Part shown: in pieces, positions 18,823 to 26,934 of the stretch
Layout of the letters: each line of letters begins with the position of its first letter
Numbering within the stretch: the stretch's first letter is position 1
Assembly: GCA_964534355.1 (NCBI GenBank)
Contig: CAZHNZ010000019.1
Coordinates: 1-43,986, forward strand
Direction of reading: 5' to 3'
DNA length: 43,986 nt
Source: CAXXIC01 sp964534355
GTDB lineage: Bacteria > Bacteroidota > Bacteroidia > Bacteroidales > UBA7332
The notes under the pieces: model-generated
The model's database searches: none
What the model was told of the DNA's origin: nothing
Seen by the model: the letters and a program-made list of their open reading frames with translations, nothing else
Position numbers and translations under genes: made by a program

Positions 18823-18832
18823 TCAAGCCTTC

Positions 18833-19675
18833 TTATTTTATCATACCTCTCAGCAGAGCAATCTCTTCTGCCCAGATGCTTTCGTCAGGAGTTTCCAGTA
18901 TGATGGGCATATTGTCAAATCTGGGGTCGTTCATAAACCGTTCGAAAAACGTCAGATCCAGAAATCCTTTCCCAATGCTGTCGTGTCTGTCCACCCGTGT
19001 GCCGAGTGCTTTTTTGCTGTCGTTCAGGTGGATACCGCGCAGATAACCAAATCCTACTTTTTGCTCAAATTCCTGCATTATTTCTTCATACCGCACAGCA
19101 TCCAGTATATCGTAGCCCGATGTGAATGTGTGGCAGGTATCCAGGCAAACGCCCACCCGCGATTTGTCCTCCACCCGCTCTATGATGTAGGCCAGGTGCT
19201 CAAACCGGTATCCCAGGTTGCTGCCCTGTCCGGCAGTATTTTCTATTACCGCGCACACAACCGATGTTTGAGACAGAGCGATGTTTATCGACTCCGCAAT
19301 CCGGCTCAAACACTCCTCTTCGCTTATTTTATTCAGGTGGCTGCCGGGGTGGAAGTTCAGCAGTTTCAGCCCAAGCTGTTCGCAGCGCTGCATCTCGTCC
19401 AGAAACGCCGCTCTCGACTTATTCAGTCCCTCTTCCTCCGGGTGACCCAGATTAATCAGGTAACTGTCGTGAGGCAGTATGTAGTCCGCCGTTATTCCGG
19501 CACTCTCGCAGTTGGCTCTGAATTTGTCTATACTGCTCTTTGTCAGCGGGGCCGATACCCATTGCCGCTGATTTTTGGTAAACAAAGCAAAAGCCGTTGC
19601 TCCAATATTTTTCGCATTCACCGGTGCATTTTCCACACCGCCCGATGCACTCACGTGCGCTCCTATATGTTTCAT
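18833..19675 (-). CDS. nfo: Endonuclease IV (AP endonuclease)
   Basis: The 280-residue protein cleaves DNA 5' to abasic sites during base excision repair, using three zinc ions. It has the usual length and family signatures: MKHIGAHVSASGG at the N terminus, NFHPGSHL, the Glu motif IENTAGQGSNLG, CLDTCHTFTSGYD, HLNDSKKALGTRVDRHDSIG and the C-terminal PIILETPDES. All expected metal-binding His, Asp and Glu motifs are recognisable. It heads the nfo-recX-comF unit; the gene upstream on the same strand (NlpC/P60) ends 98 bases away. No clear promoter box is seen in that gap, so it may depend on read-through. Confidence 0.96.
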   Translation of the reverse strand: MKHIGAHVSASGGVENAPVNAKNIGATAFALFTKNQRQWVSAPLTKSSIDKFRANCESAGITADYILPHDSYLINLGHPEEEGLNKSRAAFLDEMQRCEQLGLKLLNFHPGSHLNKISEEECLSRIAESINIALSQTSVVCAVIENTAGQGSNLGYRFEHLAYIIERVEDKSRVGVCLDTCHTFTSGYDILDAVRYEEIMQEFEQKVGFGYLRGIHLNDSKKALGTRVDRHDSIGKGFLDLTFFERFMNDPRFDNMPIILETPDESIWAEEIALLRGMIK

Positions 19676-19773
19676 ATTTTTCCGATATGTATTAGTCGTT
19701 GTTTATTTAATTCAATTTAAACCTCAAATCTCCTCCCTTAGTTCAGCCGTACCTGCAATTTGGTCCGATTACA

Positions 19774-20295
19774 TCACTCAACCCTTCCGCCGCATACCCA
19801 GCGTCTCCGGAAATACTCCTCATCCAGATCACTAATCATCACCCCTTTCGATGTCGATGCATGCACAAATTTTCCCTCTTTCAGGTAAACTCCCACATGC
19901 GAAACCTTACTTCCGCCCATCGTGTCGAAAAACACCAGGTCACCCTCCTGCAGGCGGCTGCGACTAATCTTCCGGCAATTCTTTCTCAAAATATCGTTCG
20001 AATTCCGTTCAATCTGCTTGTTATACACATTTCTGTAAATGATATATGTCAGAAACGAACAATCAATCCCGTTTCGATTGCTGCCCCCGTCTCTGTGCGG
20101 GGTACGTAGCCAGTACGCCGCCTCACGGTACAGTCGCTCATTGTCGTGCCGCGAAATCTGCATGTTCAGTATCCGCTCCACATCTTTCTTGCTCAAATCC
20201 TTCTGCGTTGCCTGTCTGCCAGTCTTACACGAGCTCATCACCAGCAGCACAAAAGCCACCCAAAGCCCCATTCGTTTCACCATTCGCACACCCAT
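19774..20295 (-). CDS. NlpC/P60 family peptidoglycan hydrolase, lipoprotein
   Basis: The 173-residue protein has a lipoprotein signal with the lipid-attachment Cys23 in LVMSSCK, so the mature enzyme is membrane-anchored in the envelope. The NlpC/P60 papain-like domain follows, with catalytic Cys79 (NGIDCSF), His133 (SKVSHVGVY) and His145 (FVHAST), and the typical LQEGDLVFFD strand. Such enzymes cut peptide stems of peptidoglycan, usually between D-Glu and the diamino acid. The start is ATG 20293-20295; Met5 and Met9 are alternatives that would still leave a signal peptide. A good promoter (20323-20352) lies just upstream. Confidence 0.9.
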   Translation of the reverse strand: MGVRMVKRMGLWVAFVLLVMSSCKTGRQATQKDLSKKDVERILNMQISRHDNERLYREAAYWLRTPHRDGGSNRNGIDCSFLTYIIYRNVYNKQIERNSNDILRKNCRKISRSRLQEGDLVFFDTMGGSKVSHVGVYLKEGKFVHASTSKGVMISDLDEEYFRRRWVCGGRVE

Positions 20296-20322
20296 GTTTA
20301 TTCAATTTCTAGACCACAGCTA

Positions 20323-20352
20323 CAAACCTACACATAATTCTCCATTTTCAAA
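20323..20352 (-). promoter_or_regulatory. Promoter of the NlpC/P60 gene
   Basis: On the - strand, TAGGTTTG (20323-20330) is a -7 box and TTTG (20349-20352) a -33 box, separated by 18 bases. This is close to the Bacteroidota housekeeping consensus. The -7 box ends 27 bases before the start codon. Confidence 0.6.
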
Positions 20353-20684
20353 AACAAAACCATGCAATTTCCCTCTTTTTCTTTCTTTCAGGGCGACCCC
20401 TCGCCAACTTGGGCGGGGGCTATCCGCTCTGTACAGACGAGACACTCCTCGTCTCTAGCATATAGGTATATCTTTTGTGTCGAATTCAAACCATATTGAA
20501 GGTAATTACGAAAAGCAGAATAATTGGAAAGATGCAAATAATCAGGTTTGGGTGTATCAATAACCATCAATATTACCGATCGGGGAAACAGACGTATGTC
20601 TTATGGCGATTGCTTGCCACATGATTCGTATTAACGGCGATAGATTTATGGGCAAATAAAGCAATTCTACCTGAGGATGCCCCG
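20353..20684. other. Gene-free stretch with hairpins and possible degenerate repeat
   Basis: No convincing gene is visible between the NlpC/P60 promoter and the T9SS gene's stop. The stretch holds a short inverted repeat (GGCGA/TCGCC, 20392-20405), a GC-rich block up to about 20430 unlike its AT-rich surroundings, and a 7-bp hairpin (AGACGAG/CTCGTCT, 20435-20454). A frame on the - strand (20388-20570, 60 codons) runs through these hairpins and looks accidental. Bases 20560-20684 read smoothly on the - strand in more than one frame with stops, which could mean a decayed mobile or repeated element. Confidence 0.4.
20435..20454. repeat. Short perfect inverted repeat
   Basis: AGACGAG (20435-20441) and CTCGTCT (20448-20454) are perfect complements around a six-base loop. 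There is no T-run on either side, so it does not look like a standard intrinsic terminator. It may belong to the repeat-like block around it. Confidence 0.5.
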
Positions 20685-22175
20685 TTAATTCTGGTTCTTT
20701 TTTATGAAGATGCCGCTTGTGGTTTTGCCCGATGCTGAAATCTGGATAATATATGCACCCGGTTGTAGAGTTTGAAGCGAAAGTCTGGTTTTGCAACCAT
20801 CTGCTTTACCGGCTACAATAATCTTTCCTTCCAACGAAATGATCTGATAATTAAATTGTTGGCACTTATCCAGGGCTTGTATATCTATGTAATCGGTTGC
20901 CGGATTAGGAAAATATTTGAATAAAGCAGATTGTTTATTCGGTCTGTCAATATCCGACTCATTGGTGGCCGGTCCTTTGTAATAAAAGATAATCGAGCGT
21001 GTTGCTTCTTTTTTTCCACTGTTTTGGTTGATGCTGTATACATGGTATTCATAGGGTCTGGAAAAGCTGTCCAGTCGGATTTCAATCTCGGCATGGTTAT
21101 AAGAGTCCCAATAAACCAAATTTTTTACTTGTTTATTTTGCTTAATCGTCTCCTGTTTCTCCTCTACAGATGTGCTCAACGAGTCTGCCTGCATATAACT
21201 ACGGGCAGTTTTTCCATCTGAAAATTCTTTTTGCGTGATTATTTCAGTACAACTGTATTTGTCAGCGGGAAAATGGCTGAGCTCAACCCGGAGTGAGTCG
21301 GTTGTCTTTTTGTTCTTTAAAACATGTCTGTATCTGATTTGCCAATTGCCAGAAGTGGTGTCGAAGTCCGATACAGACCAACTCCACAATGGGTTGGTGC
21401 CGGTTATCTCTTCTGATTTCTGAATCTGTCGCCAAGATTTGGATCCAGGTTGATAAACAGAAACTGTTTCGCTTTTTAGTGTATCGGTCGAATTGAAATC
21501 CTGCCTGAAAACAGGAGTAAAATCAGACTGATCAAACGCGTAGGTAACCGACGAGATTAGTTTTCCATCGGTCGTGTATAAGTTTATCAGTTTCGAACTT
21601 GATATTGGTTGCATTGACTCGTTGTACGTCCAATATATGGCAGAGTCTGATCGTTGCGTGGCGGAATAATGCAGTTTTCCACCAGAATAGGGGCGCCATA
21701 CACCGGAAACAGAATCGAAAACCGAAAACCTAAAGTCGGTCAGATTGCCCACATCCGAGAATTTTCTTTCGCACCGAGTGTCGTATCCGGTCCATGTTTT
21801 TGTGCTGTTGTTGTAGCTATATTTTGCCTCGTAATGCCTTTCTGTACTTACTCCGGATACAAAATCTTCCCTAAGATCGGGTATCATCAGGCCTGTTTTC
21901 GGATCGGCTTTTTGGGTGATTATTCCCGAAGTATCTCCTTTGGTTGTATACAATGTTGAGGTTGTAGCCACCCATTTCAGGGTTGAATCATTGTATTCGA
22001 AATTTCTGACCGATTTTAATGTCCCATCTGAGTAATCAAACAAAGCTTTCTTTGTTTGTCCGGTGGTGTGAAGCTGGTACAAGAGGCTATCCGGCAAATA
22101 TTGCGAATAACCCTTTATACTCAGCAAAGACAGTGTGATCAGTAGTATAACGACTAAAAAATGATTGCGGCGCAT
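20685..22175 (-). CDS. Secreted protein with type IX (Por) sorting domain
   Basis: The 496-residue protein starts with a signal peptide (about 1-25, MRRNHFLVVILLITLSLLSI, with cleavage likely near GYSQ). It ends in a type A C-terminal sorting domain of about 75 residues: FKYFPNPATDYIDI, then GKIIVAG and LQPGAYIIQI, then GIFIKKN. This domain sends proteins through the type IX secretion system to the cell surface. The middle is beta-rich, with loosely repeated blocks of about 50-60 residues carrying Tyr and Trp (for example LKWVATTS, KTWTGYDT, GNWQIRYRH). No catalytic motif is recognised and the function is unknown. The start lies only three bases after the rlmD stop, so it is probably made from the same transcript. 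Confidence 0.88.
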   Translation of the reverse strand: MRRNHFLVVILLITLSLLSIKGYSQYLPDSLLYQLHTTGQTKKALFDYSDGTLKSVRNFEYNDSTLKWVATTSTLYTTKGDTSGIITQKADPKTGLMIPDLREDFVSGVSTERHYEAKYSYNNSTKTWTGYDTRCERKFSDVGNLTDFRFSVFDSVSGVWRPYSGGKLHYSATQRSDSAIYWTYNESMQPISSSKLINLYTTDGKLISSVTYAFDQSDFTPVFRQDFNSTDTLKSETVSVYQPGSKSWRQIQKSEEITGTNPLWSWSVSDFDTTSGNWQIRYRHVLKNKKTTDSLRVELSHFPADKYSCTEIITQKEFSDGKTARSYMQADSLSTSVEEKQETIKQNKQVKNLVYWDSYNHAEIEIRLDSFSRPYEYHVYSINQNSGKKEATRSIIFYYKGPATNESDIDRPNKQSALFKYFPNPATDYIDIQALDKCQQFNYQIISLEGKIIVAGKADGCKTRLSLQTLQPGAYIIQISASGKTTSGIFIKKNQN

Positions 22176-22178
22176 AGT

Positions 22179-23609
22179 CTATTCTTCTGATTTTGGGATT
22201 TCTCTTTTTTGAAGCAAAACAACATTTTCCACGTGGTGGGTGTGTGGAAACATATCAACCGGTTGTACCCGGGCCACAAAGTATTGGCTGTCCAGCAGTT
22301 GTAGATCTCTCGCCTGTGTGGCAGGATTGCAACTGACATATACAATCCTCTCAGGTGATGCAAAAAGAATTGTCTTTATCACATCATCATGCATACCCGC
22401 TCTTGGTGGGTCGGTAATGATAACATCGGGTCGGCCATACTCATGGATAAAGCTCTCTGTCAGTAAATCTTTCATATCTCCGGCAAAAAAGAGTGTATTT
22501 TCCAGATTGTTGAGTCCGGCATTTATTTTGGCATCTTCGATGGCTTCGGGTACATACTCTATGCCAATCACTTTTTTGCATTGGCGGGCCACAAAGTTAG
22601 CAATGGTTCCGGTTCCGGTGTAGAGGTCGTAAACCAGTTCGTTTCCGGTTAGCTGCGCAAAGTCGCGCGTAACTTTGTATAGTTCGTATGCCTGATCAGA
22701 GTTGGTTTGATAGAACGATTTGGGGCTGATTTTAAATCGAAGTCCTTCCATCTCTTCAAAAATAGCAGCTTCTCCTTTGAATAGTACAACCTCCTGATCG
22801 GTAATAGTATCGTTTCGTTTTTCGTTTAATACGTATTGCAATGAGGTGATTTCCGGAAAGCTATCGGCAATGTGTTGCAGCAGCGCATTTCGTTTTTCCT
22901 CTTCGATACGGTGAAAGATAACGTTGACCATCACTTCGCCTGTCGATGTGGTGCGAATAATCAGGTTGCGCATTGAGCCTTCCTGCTGACGTAAATCGAA
23001 GAATGTGATGTCGTTTGACAAGCAGAAAGATTTAATTTCCAGTCTGATGCGGTTGGAAATATCGTCCTGCAACCAACATTTACGAATATCCAATACCTTG
23101 TCGAACATACCAGGAATATGGAATCCCAGTCCGTTGAAATCTTTAAACTCCTGAGCCGTTGCGCACTCTTCCTGAGTCAGCCATCGGCGGTTCGAGAAAG
23201 TGTATTCCAGTTTGTTTCGGTAGAAAAGTGTTTTTTCAGAACCTTTTATCGGCATAATCTCAGGCAAGTCAATCTTGCCGATACGGGTGAGGCTGTCGCT
23301 CACCTGTTTTTGTTTGTATTTCAACTGCTCCGGATAGGGGAGGTGTTGCCATTTGCAGCCACCACACACGCCAAAATGCTCGCAAACCGGCTCTGCCCGA
23401 TTAGGCGAATAACTCTCGAAACGAATGGCTTTGCCTTCAGCAAAGGTGCTTTTTTTACGTGTCAATTGCAGATCGACTACATCGCCGGGCGCCACAAAGG
23501 GTACGAATATCACTAAATCATCTACTTTTGCAATGGCTTTGCCTTCTGCCGCCACATCGGTAATGGTTACTTTCTCCAACAACGGGAGGGGTTTATTTTT
23601 TCGTGCCAA
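22179..23609 (-). CDS. rlmD: 23S rRNA (uracil-5-)-methyltransferase, RlmD/RumA family
   Basis: The 476-residue protein methylates C5 of a uracil in 23S rRNA (U1939 in E. coli for RlmD). A TRAM-type RNA-binding domain comes first (about 8-65). Four iron-sulfur ligands follow: Cys76, Cys82, Cys85 (CEHFGVCGGCKW) and probably Cys178. The SAM-binding fold includes LVYDLYTGTGTIANF and DVIITDPPRAGMH, and the catalytic nucleophile is Cys427 in YVSCNPATQARDL. RlmD and RlmC cannot be told apart with certainty here. It starts 15 bases after manA and ends three bases before the T9SS gene. Confidence 0.93.
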   Translation of the reverse strand: MARKNKPLPLLEKVTITDVAAEGKAIAKVDDLVIFVPFVAPGDVVDLQLTRKKSTFAEGKAIRFESYSPNRAEPVCEHFGVCGGCKWQHLPYPEQLKYKQKQVSDSLTRIGKIDLPEIMPIKGSEKTLFYRNKLEYTFSNRRWLTQEECATAQEFKDFNGLGFHIPGMFDKVLDIRKCWLQDDISNRIRLEIKSFCLSNDITFFDLRQQEGSMRNLIIRTTSTGEVMVNVIFHRIEEEKRNALLQHIADSFPEITSLQYVLNEKRNDTITDQEVVLFKGEAAIFEEMEGLRFKISPKSFYQTNSDQAYELYKVTRDFAQLTGNELVYDLYTGTGTIANFVARQCKKVIGIEYVPEAIEDAKINAGLNNLENTLFFAGDMKDLLTESFIHEYGRPDVIITDPPRAGMHDDVIKTILFASPERIVYVSCNPATQARDLQLLDSQYFVARVQPVDMFPHTHHVENVVLLQKREIPKSEE

Positions 23610-23624
23610 AATAATCAGTTTATT

Positions 23625-24596
23625 TTAAGGAATGTATGTTTCAATAATGTTAGCAAATCCTTTGGGGATAATGGTGACAGACGCAAGTGACGCCGGGATA
23701 AGCGTGGTTTCGCCCTGCTTCAGGAAGACCGGTTGATCCTTCAAATCCCGTATCTCTACCACACCTTCCAGGCAAATATAAACAACGAAAGAATCTTTGT
23801 TAAGCAAATCCCGCACAATGGTTTTGTCTGTTTGCAACAGGTTTGTTTCGAAATAGTCGCATTTACAAAGAGAAACAACATCATTGGGTTTGGCTTCGTA
23901 GTGCACTCGAGATCCATCAAAGTGTTCGTAGTCAATAGCGTCTATGGCCATTTCCGTGTGAAGCTCTCTGGGGTTACCCTGAACATCACGCCGGTTGTAA
24001 TCGTATATGCGGTATGTGATGTCCGACGATTGTTGTATTTCTACAATAAAGGTACCGCTTCCGATGGCGTGCACCCGACCAGCCGGTAAAAAGAATACAT
24101 CGCCCGTTTTAACATCGTGGCGTTTCAAAACCTCCATAAAGGTGTCTTCTTCTACCGAGCGGATAAACTCTGCTGCAGAAATCTTTTTGGTAAAACCCGA
24201 ATAGAGAGCAGCATCCGGCTTGGCCGCAACGACATACCACATTTCTGTTTTTCCAAAAGAGTGATGCCGCTCTTTGGCCAACTCATCGTCTGGATGTACC
24301 TGTATAGATAGGTCGTCGCACGCATCAATAAATTTGATGAGTAGTGGAAATTTATTGCCAAATTTCTCATATACTTTTTTACCCACCAGTTGAGCACCCC
24401 ACTCCGACATAAGTGAGGATATAGTTGTATGTCGTAATTCTCCGTTGCTGACCTCCGAAATCGAATTGTTTACCTGCGAAATTTCCCAACTTTCACCTAT
24501 GCCACCTTTTGTTGGCTCCATGTTTTTGTATTGGCAAATGGCATCTCCTCCCCATATTGTTGGTTTTAATATCGGATAGAATTTGAGTGGATACAT
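23625..24596 (-). CDS. manA: Mannose-6-phosphate isomerase, class I
   Basis: The 323-residue cupin enzyme interconverts mannose 6-phosphate and fructose 6-phosphate, linking mannose use with GDP-mannose synthesis. It has the short class I form: N-terminal YPLKFYPILKPTIWGGD, zinc-binding LSIQVHPDDELA and GKTEMWYVV, and the active-site stretch AGRVHAIGSGTFIVEIQQ followed by DITYRIYDYNR. Its C terminus is the short, substrate-excluding cupin half. It heads the unit manA-rlmD-T9SS gene on the - strand. A possible -7 box (TATTTTTG in - sense, 24674-24681) lies 77 bases upstream. Confidence 0.95.
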   Translation of the reverse strand: MYPLKFYPILKPTIWGGDAICQYKNMEPTKGGIGESWEISQVNNSISEVSNGELRHTTISSLMSEWGAQLVGKKVYEKFGNKFPLLIKFIDACDDLSIQVHPDDELAKERHHSFGKTEMWYVVAAKPDAALYSGFTKKISAAEFIRSVEEDTFMEVLKRHDVKTGDVFFLPAGRVHAIGSGTFIVEIQQSSDITYRIYDYNRRDVQGNPRELHTEMAIDAIDYEHFDGSRVHYEAKPNDVVSLCKCDYFETNLLQTDKTIVRDLLNKDSFVVYICLEGVVEIRDLKDQPVFLKQGETTLIPASLASVTIIPKGFANIIETYIP

Positions 24597-24673
24597 GAAT
24601 ATTAGTTTAATCTATGGATATATTTAATTATATCAGCCTGTTTTCAGGTCTGTTGCTGAATGATTTTTATCTG

Positions 24674-24681
24674 CAAAAATA
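24674..24681 (-). promoter_or_regulatory. manA: Possible -7 box for manA
   Basis: In - sense the bases read TATTTTTG, matching TAnnTTTG. No clear -33 TTTG is found at the right distance, so support is partial. The leader would be about 75 bases. Confidence 0.35.
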
Positions 24682-24778
24682 CAATTTTATTTTAGTATCT
24701 TTGTTATTCAGCGGCATTTTACCCACCTCTTTTATCTAAATTGTTGCATTCTATGGTGATAATTGGCTGCTTATATGC

Positions 24779-24786
24779 TACTTTTG
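24779..24786 (+). promoter_or_regulatory. Possible -7 box for the ABC-F gene
   Basis: TACTTTTG followed by C fits TAnnTTTG and ends 25 bases before the start codon at 24812. A second match, TATCTTTG, lies at 24696-24703. Neither has a well-placed -33 TTTG. The nearer one is preferred because of its distance to the gene. Confidence 0.4.
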
Positions 24787-24811
24787 CACGTTCAAATAAA
24801 TATAGATTACT

Positions 24812-26704
24812 ATGGCAAGTTTTTTGCAGGTTGATGGGTTGACAAAATCCTTTGGCGATTTGGTATTGATAGACAACATCAGTTTTGGTATTGCAGAGGG
24901 AGAACGAATTGGTTTGATTGCGCCCAATGGTTCGGGTAAGACTACGTTGCTCAATATTCTGGCAGGTAAAGAGGATTATGATAAGGGTAATGTAGTTTAT
25001 CGACGCGATTTGAGAGTGGCGTATCTGGAACAGGATCCCGGCTATCCTTCGCATCTGACGGTACTCGAGGCTTGTTTTCATTCCGATAGCGAAGTGGTGA
25101 AAACAATTGCGGAGTATGAGCGAATAATAGCATCCGATAATCACGATAATTTGGAGGATGTGCTGTCGCGAATGGATCATCTCAAGGCCTGGGATTATGA
25201 ACAAAAAGCAAAACAGATTCTTTCGGAACTTAAAATACGGGACTTTTCGCAGCGAATAGAACAGCTTTCGGGTGGTCAGCTCAAAAGGGTCGCTTTGGCC
25301 AATGTATTGATCTCCGAGCCTGAGCTTCTGATACTGGATGAGCCGACCAATCACCTGGATCTCGAAATGACAGAATGGCTCGAAGGATACCTCAATCGTT
25401 CCCGTTTAAGTTTGCTGATGGTGACTCACGACCGCTATTTTCTCGATCGGGTTTGTAACGAAATAATTGAAATTGACCGCAAGCAGATTTATACCTACCG
25501 CGGAAATTATTCCTATTATCTCGAAAAAAGAGAAGAACGTTTGCTGTCGCAAAATGCAGAAGTGGATCGGGCAAATAATCTGCTTCGCAAGGAGCTGGAG
25601 TGGATGAGGCGTCAGCCTCAGGCCAGAGGTACGAAATCGAAATCCAGAATAGATGCTTATTACAAACTCGAAGAGAAAGCCAATCAGCAACGGGTCAATA
25701 CGGATGTGAAGTTGGGGATGAAGGCGTCGTATATTGGCAACAAAATATTCGAAATCGAAAAACTTTGCAAAAGCTTTGGTGATTTAAAAATATTAAATAA
25801 TTTTGACTACACCTTTTCCCGTTTCGAGAAGATGGGTATTGTCGGAAATAACGGCACTGGTAAATCGACATTTATCAAAATGTTGATGGGTGAAGTGGCC
25901 CCCGACAGTGGTACTATTGATATTGGTGAGACTGTTAAGTTTGGATATTATAGCCAGGACGGCCTTAAATTTGACGATCAGCTGAAAGTGATTGATGTAG
26001 TGCGTGATATTGCCGAAGTAGTAACTATGGGGGACGGTAGTAAATTGTCAGCTTCGCAGTTTTTGCAGCATTTTCTCTTTACACCTGAAACGCAATATAA
26101 CTATGTCTATAAGCTCAGTGGAGGCGAGAAACGCAGATTGTATTTATGTACTGTGTTGATGCAAAGTCCCAATTTCCTGGTGCTCGATGAGCCAACAAAC
26201 GACCTGGATATTGTGACACTCAATGTGTTGGAAGAGTATTTGGCTGCATTCAGAGGCTGTGTAATAGTTGTATCGCACGACCGCTATTTTATGGATAAGG
26301 TGGTAGATCATCTCATGGTTTTTCAGGGGCAGGGTCAGCTGAAGGATTTTCCCGGAAATTACAGTGATTACCGCGAGTGGAAAGAGATTAAAGAGTGGGA
26401 GGCTAAGCAACAGGCTGTCGCTGATGCTCAACAGGCAAAAGCAAAGCAGGTGACAGAAGAGAGTCGTAAAGCCATCCGTGTGGAATCTACCCGTAAGTTG
26501 TCGTTTAACGAAAAAAGAGAGTTTGAGCAATTGGAGCTTGAGATACCAAAACTCGAAAGCGAAAAGGTTGCTCTTGAGGCCGAAATGAGTTCGGGCTCAC
26601 TCACCACCGATCAGTTGCTGGAGAAAGCAAAGCGTGTGAGTGAGGTGATCGAGCAGATCGATAATAAAACCATGCGCTGGCTCGAGTTGAGTGAGATGGT
26701 TTAG
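24812..26704 (+). CDS. ABC-F family ATPase, Uup-like
   Basis: The 630-residue protein has two ABC ATPase domains in one chain and no membrane segment, as in the ABC-F family that acts on ribosomes. Domain 1 has Walker A APNGSGKTTLL (37-47), the signature LSGGQLKRVALA and Walker B LLILDEPTNHLDL. Domain 2 has GNNGTGKSTF, LSGGEKRRLYLC and FLVLDEPTNDLDI. A linker rich in Arg and Lys lies between them. The end (about 535-630) is a charged coiled coil typical of Uup, which has been linked to ribosome assembly, ribosome rescue and transposon excision. An antibiotic-protection role cannot be excluded but is less likely given the Uup-type tail. Confidence 0.92.
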   Translation: MASFLQVDGLTKSFGDLVLIDNISFGIAEGERIGLIAPNGSGKTTLLNILAGKEDYDKGNVVYRRDLRVAYLEQDPGYPSHLTVLEACFHSDSEVVKTIAEYERIIASDNHDNLEDVLSRMDHLKAWDYEQKAKQILSELKIRDFSQRIEQLSGGQLKRVALANVLISEPELLILDEPTNHLDLEMTEWLEGYLNRSRLSLLMVTHDRYFLDRVCNEIIEIDRKQIYTYRGNYSYYLEKREERLLSQNAEVDRANNLLRKELEWMRRQPQARGTKSKSRIDAYYKLEEKANQQRVNTDVKLGMKASYIGNKIFEIEKLCKSFGDLKILNNFDYTFSRFEKMGIVGNNGTGKSTFIKMLMGEVAPDSGTIDIGETVKFGYYSQDGLKFDDQLKVIDVVRDIAEVVTMGDGSKLSASQFLQHFLFTPETQYNYVYKLSGGEKRRLYLCTVLMQSPNFLVLDEPTNDLDIVTLNVLEEYLAAFRGCVIVVSHDRYFMDKVVDHLMVFQGQGQLKDFPGNYSDYREWKEIKEWEAKQQAVADAQQAKAKQVTEESRKAIRVESTRKLSFNEKREFEQLELEIPKLESEKVALEAEMSSGSLTTDQLLEKAKRVSEVIEQIDNKTMRWLELSEMV

Positions 26705-26722
26705 TATCATGGTAATATATAC

Positions 26723-26761
26723 AAACAAAAAGAGGAAGCAATTTGCTTCCTCTTTTTGTTT
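26723..26761. terminator. Bidirectional terminator between ABC-F gene and tRNA
   Basis: Arms 26723-26741 and 26743-26761 are perfect 19-base complements (core AGAGGAAGCAA/TTGCTTCCTCT). On the + strand the stem ends in CTCTTTTTGTTT and on the - strand in the equivalent T-rich run. It therefore closes the ABC-F transcript from one side and the initiator tRNA transcript, whose 3' end is at 26764, from the other. Confidence 0.85.
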
Positions 26762-26763
26762 AG

Positions 26764-26835
<72 letters not shown>

Positions 26836-26838
26836 ATG

Positions 26839-26870
26839 CAAAAGTACTCTTTTAGGCAATACGATGCAAA
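26839..26870 (-). promoter_or_regulatory. Promoter of the initiator tRNA gene
   Basis: In - sense, TTTG (26867-26870), a 20-base spacer and TACTTTTG (26839-26846) give a full-consensus Bacteroidota promoter. Only three bases separate the -7 box from the mature 5' end of the tRNA. The ten bases TTTGCATCGT occur at both boxes (26861-26870 and 26833-26842), the second copy running into the tRNA. Confidence 0.75.
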
Positions 26871-26934
26871 TCGTGGAGGTTCTATTTGTTTGTGTTATTG
26901 AATATTTAACTAAAATGAAGCTCGATTGGCCCTT

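Noticed and set aside
18785..19720. Open frame of 311 codons antisense to nfo
   Set aside because: Endonuclease IV motifs are complete on the other strand. The antisense product has no recognisable feature.
20388..20570. 60-codon frame on the - strand downstream of the T9SS gene
   Set aside because: It runs straight through two hairpins and a GC-rich block, has no family resemblance and no start context. It is more likely repeat sequence than a gene.
24763..24778. GG-N10-GC arrangement before the ABC-F gene (TGGCTGCTTATATGCT)
   Set aside because: The flanking blocks deviate from the sigma-54 consensus, and a better housekeeping -7 box lies directly after it.
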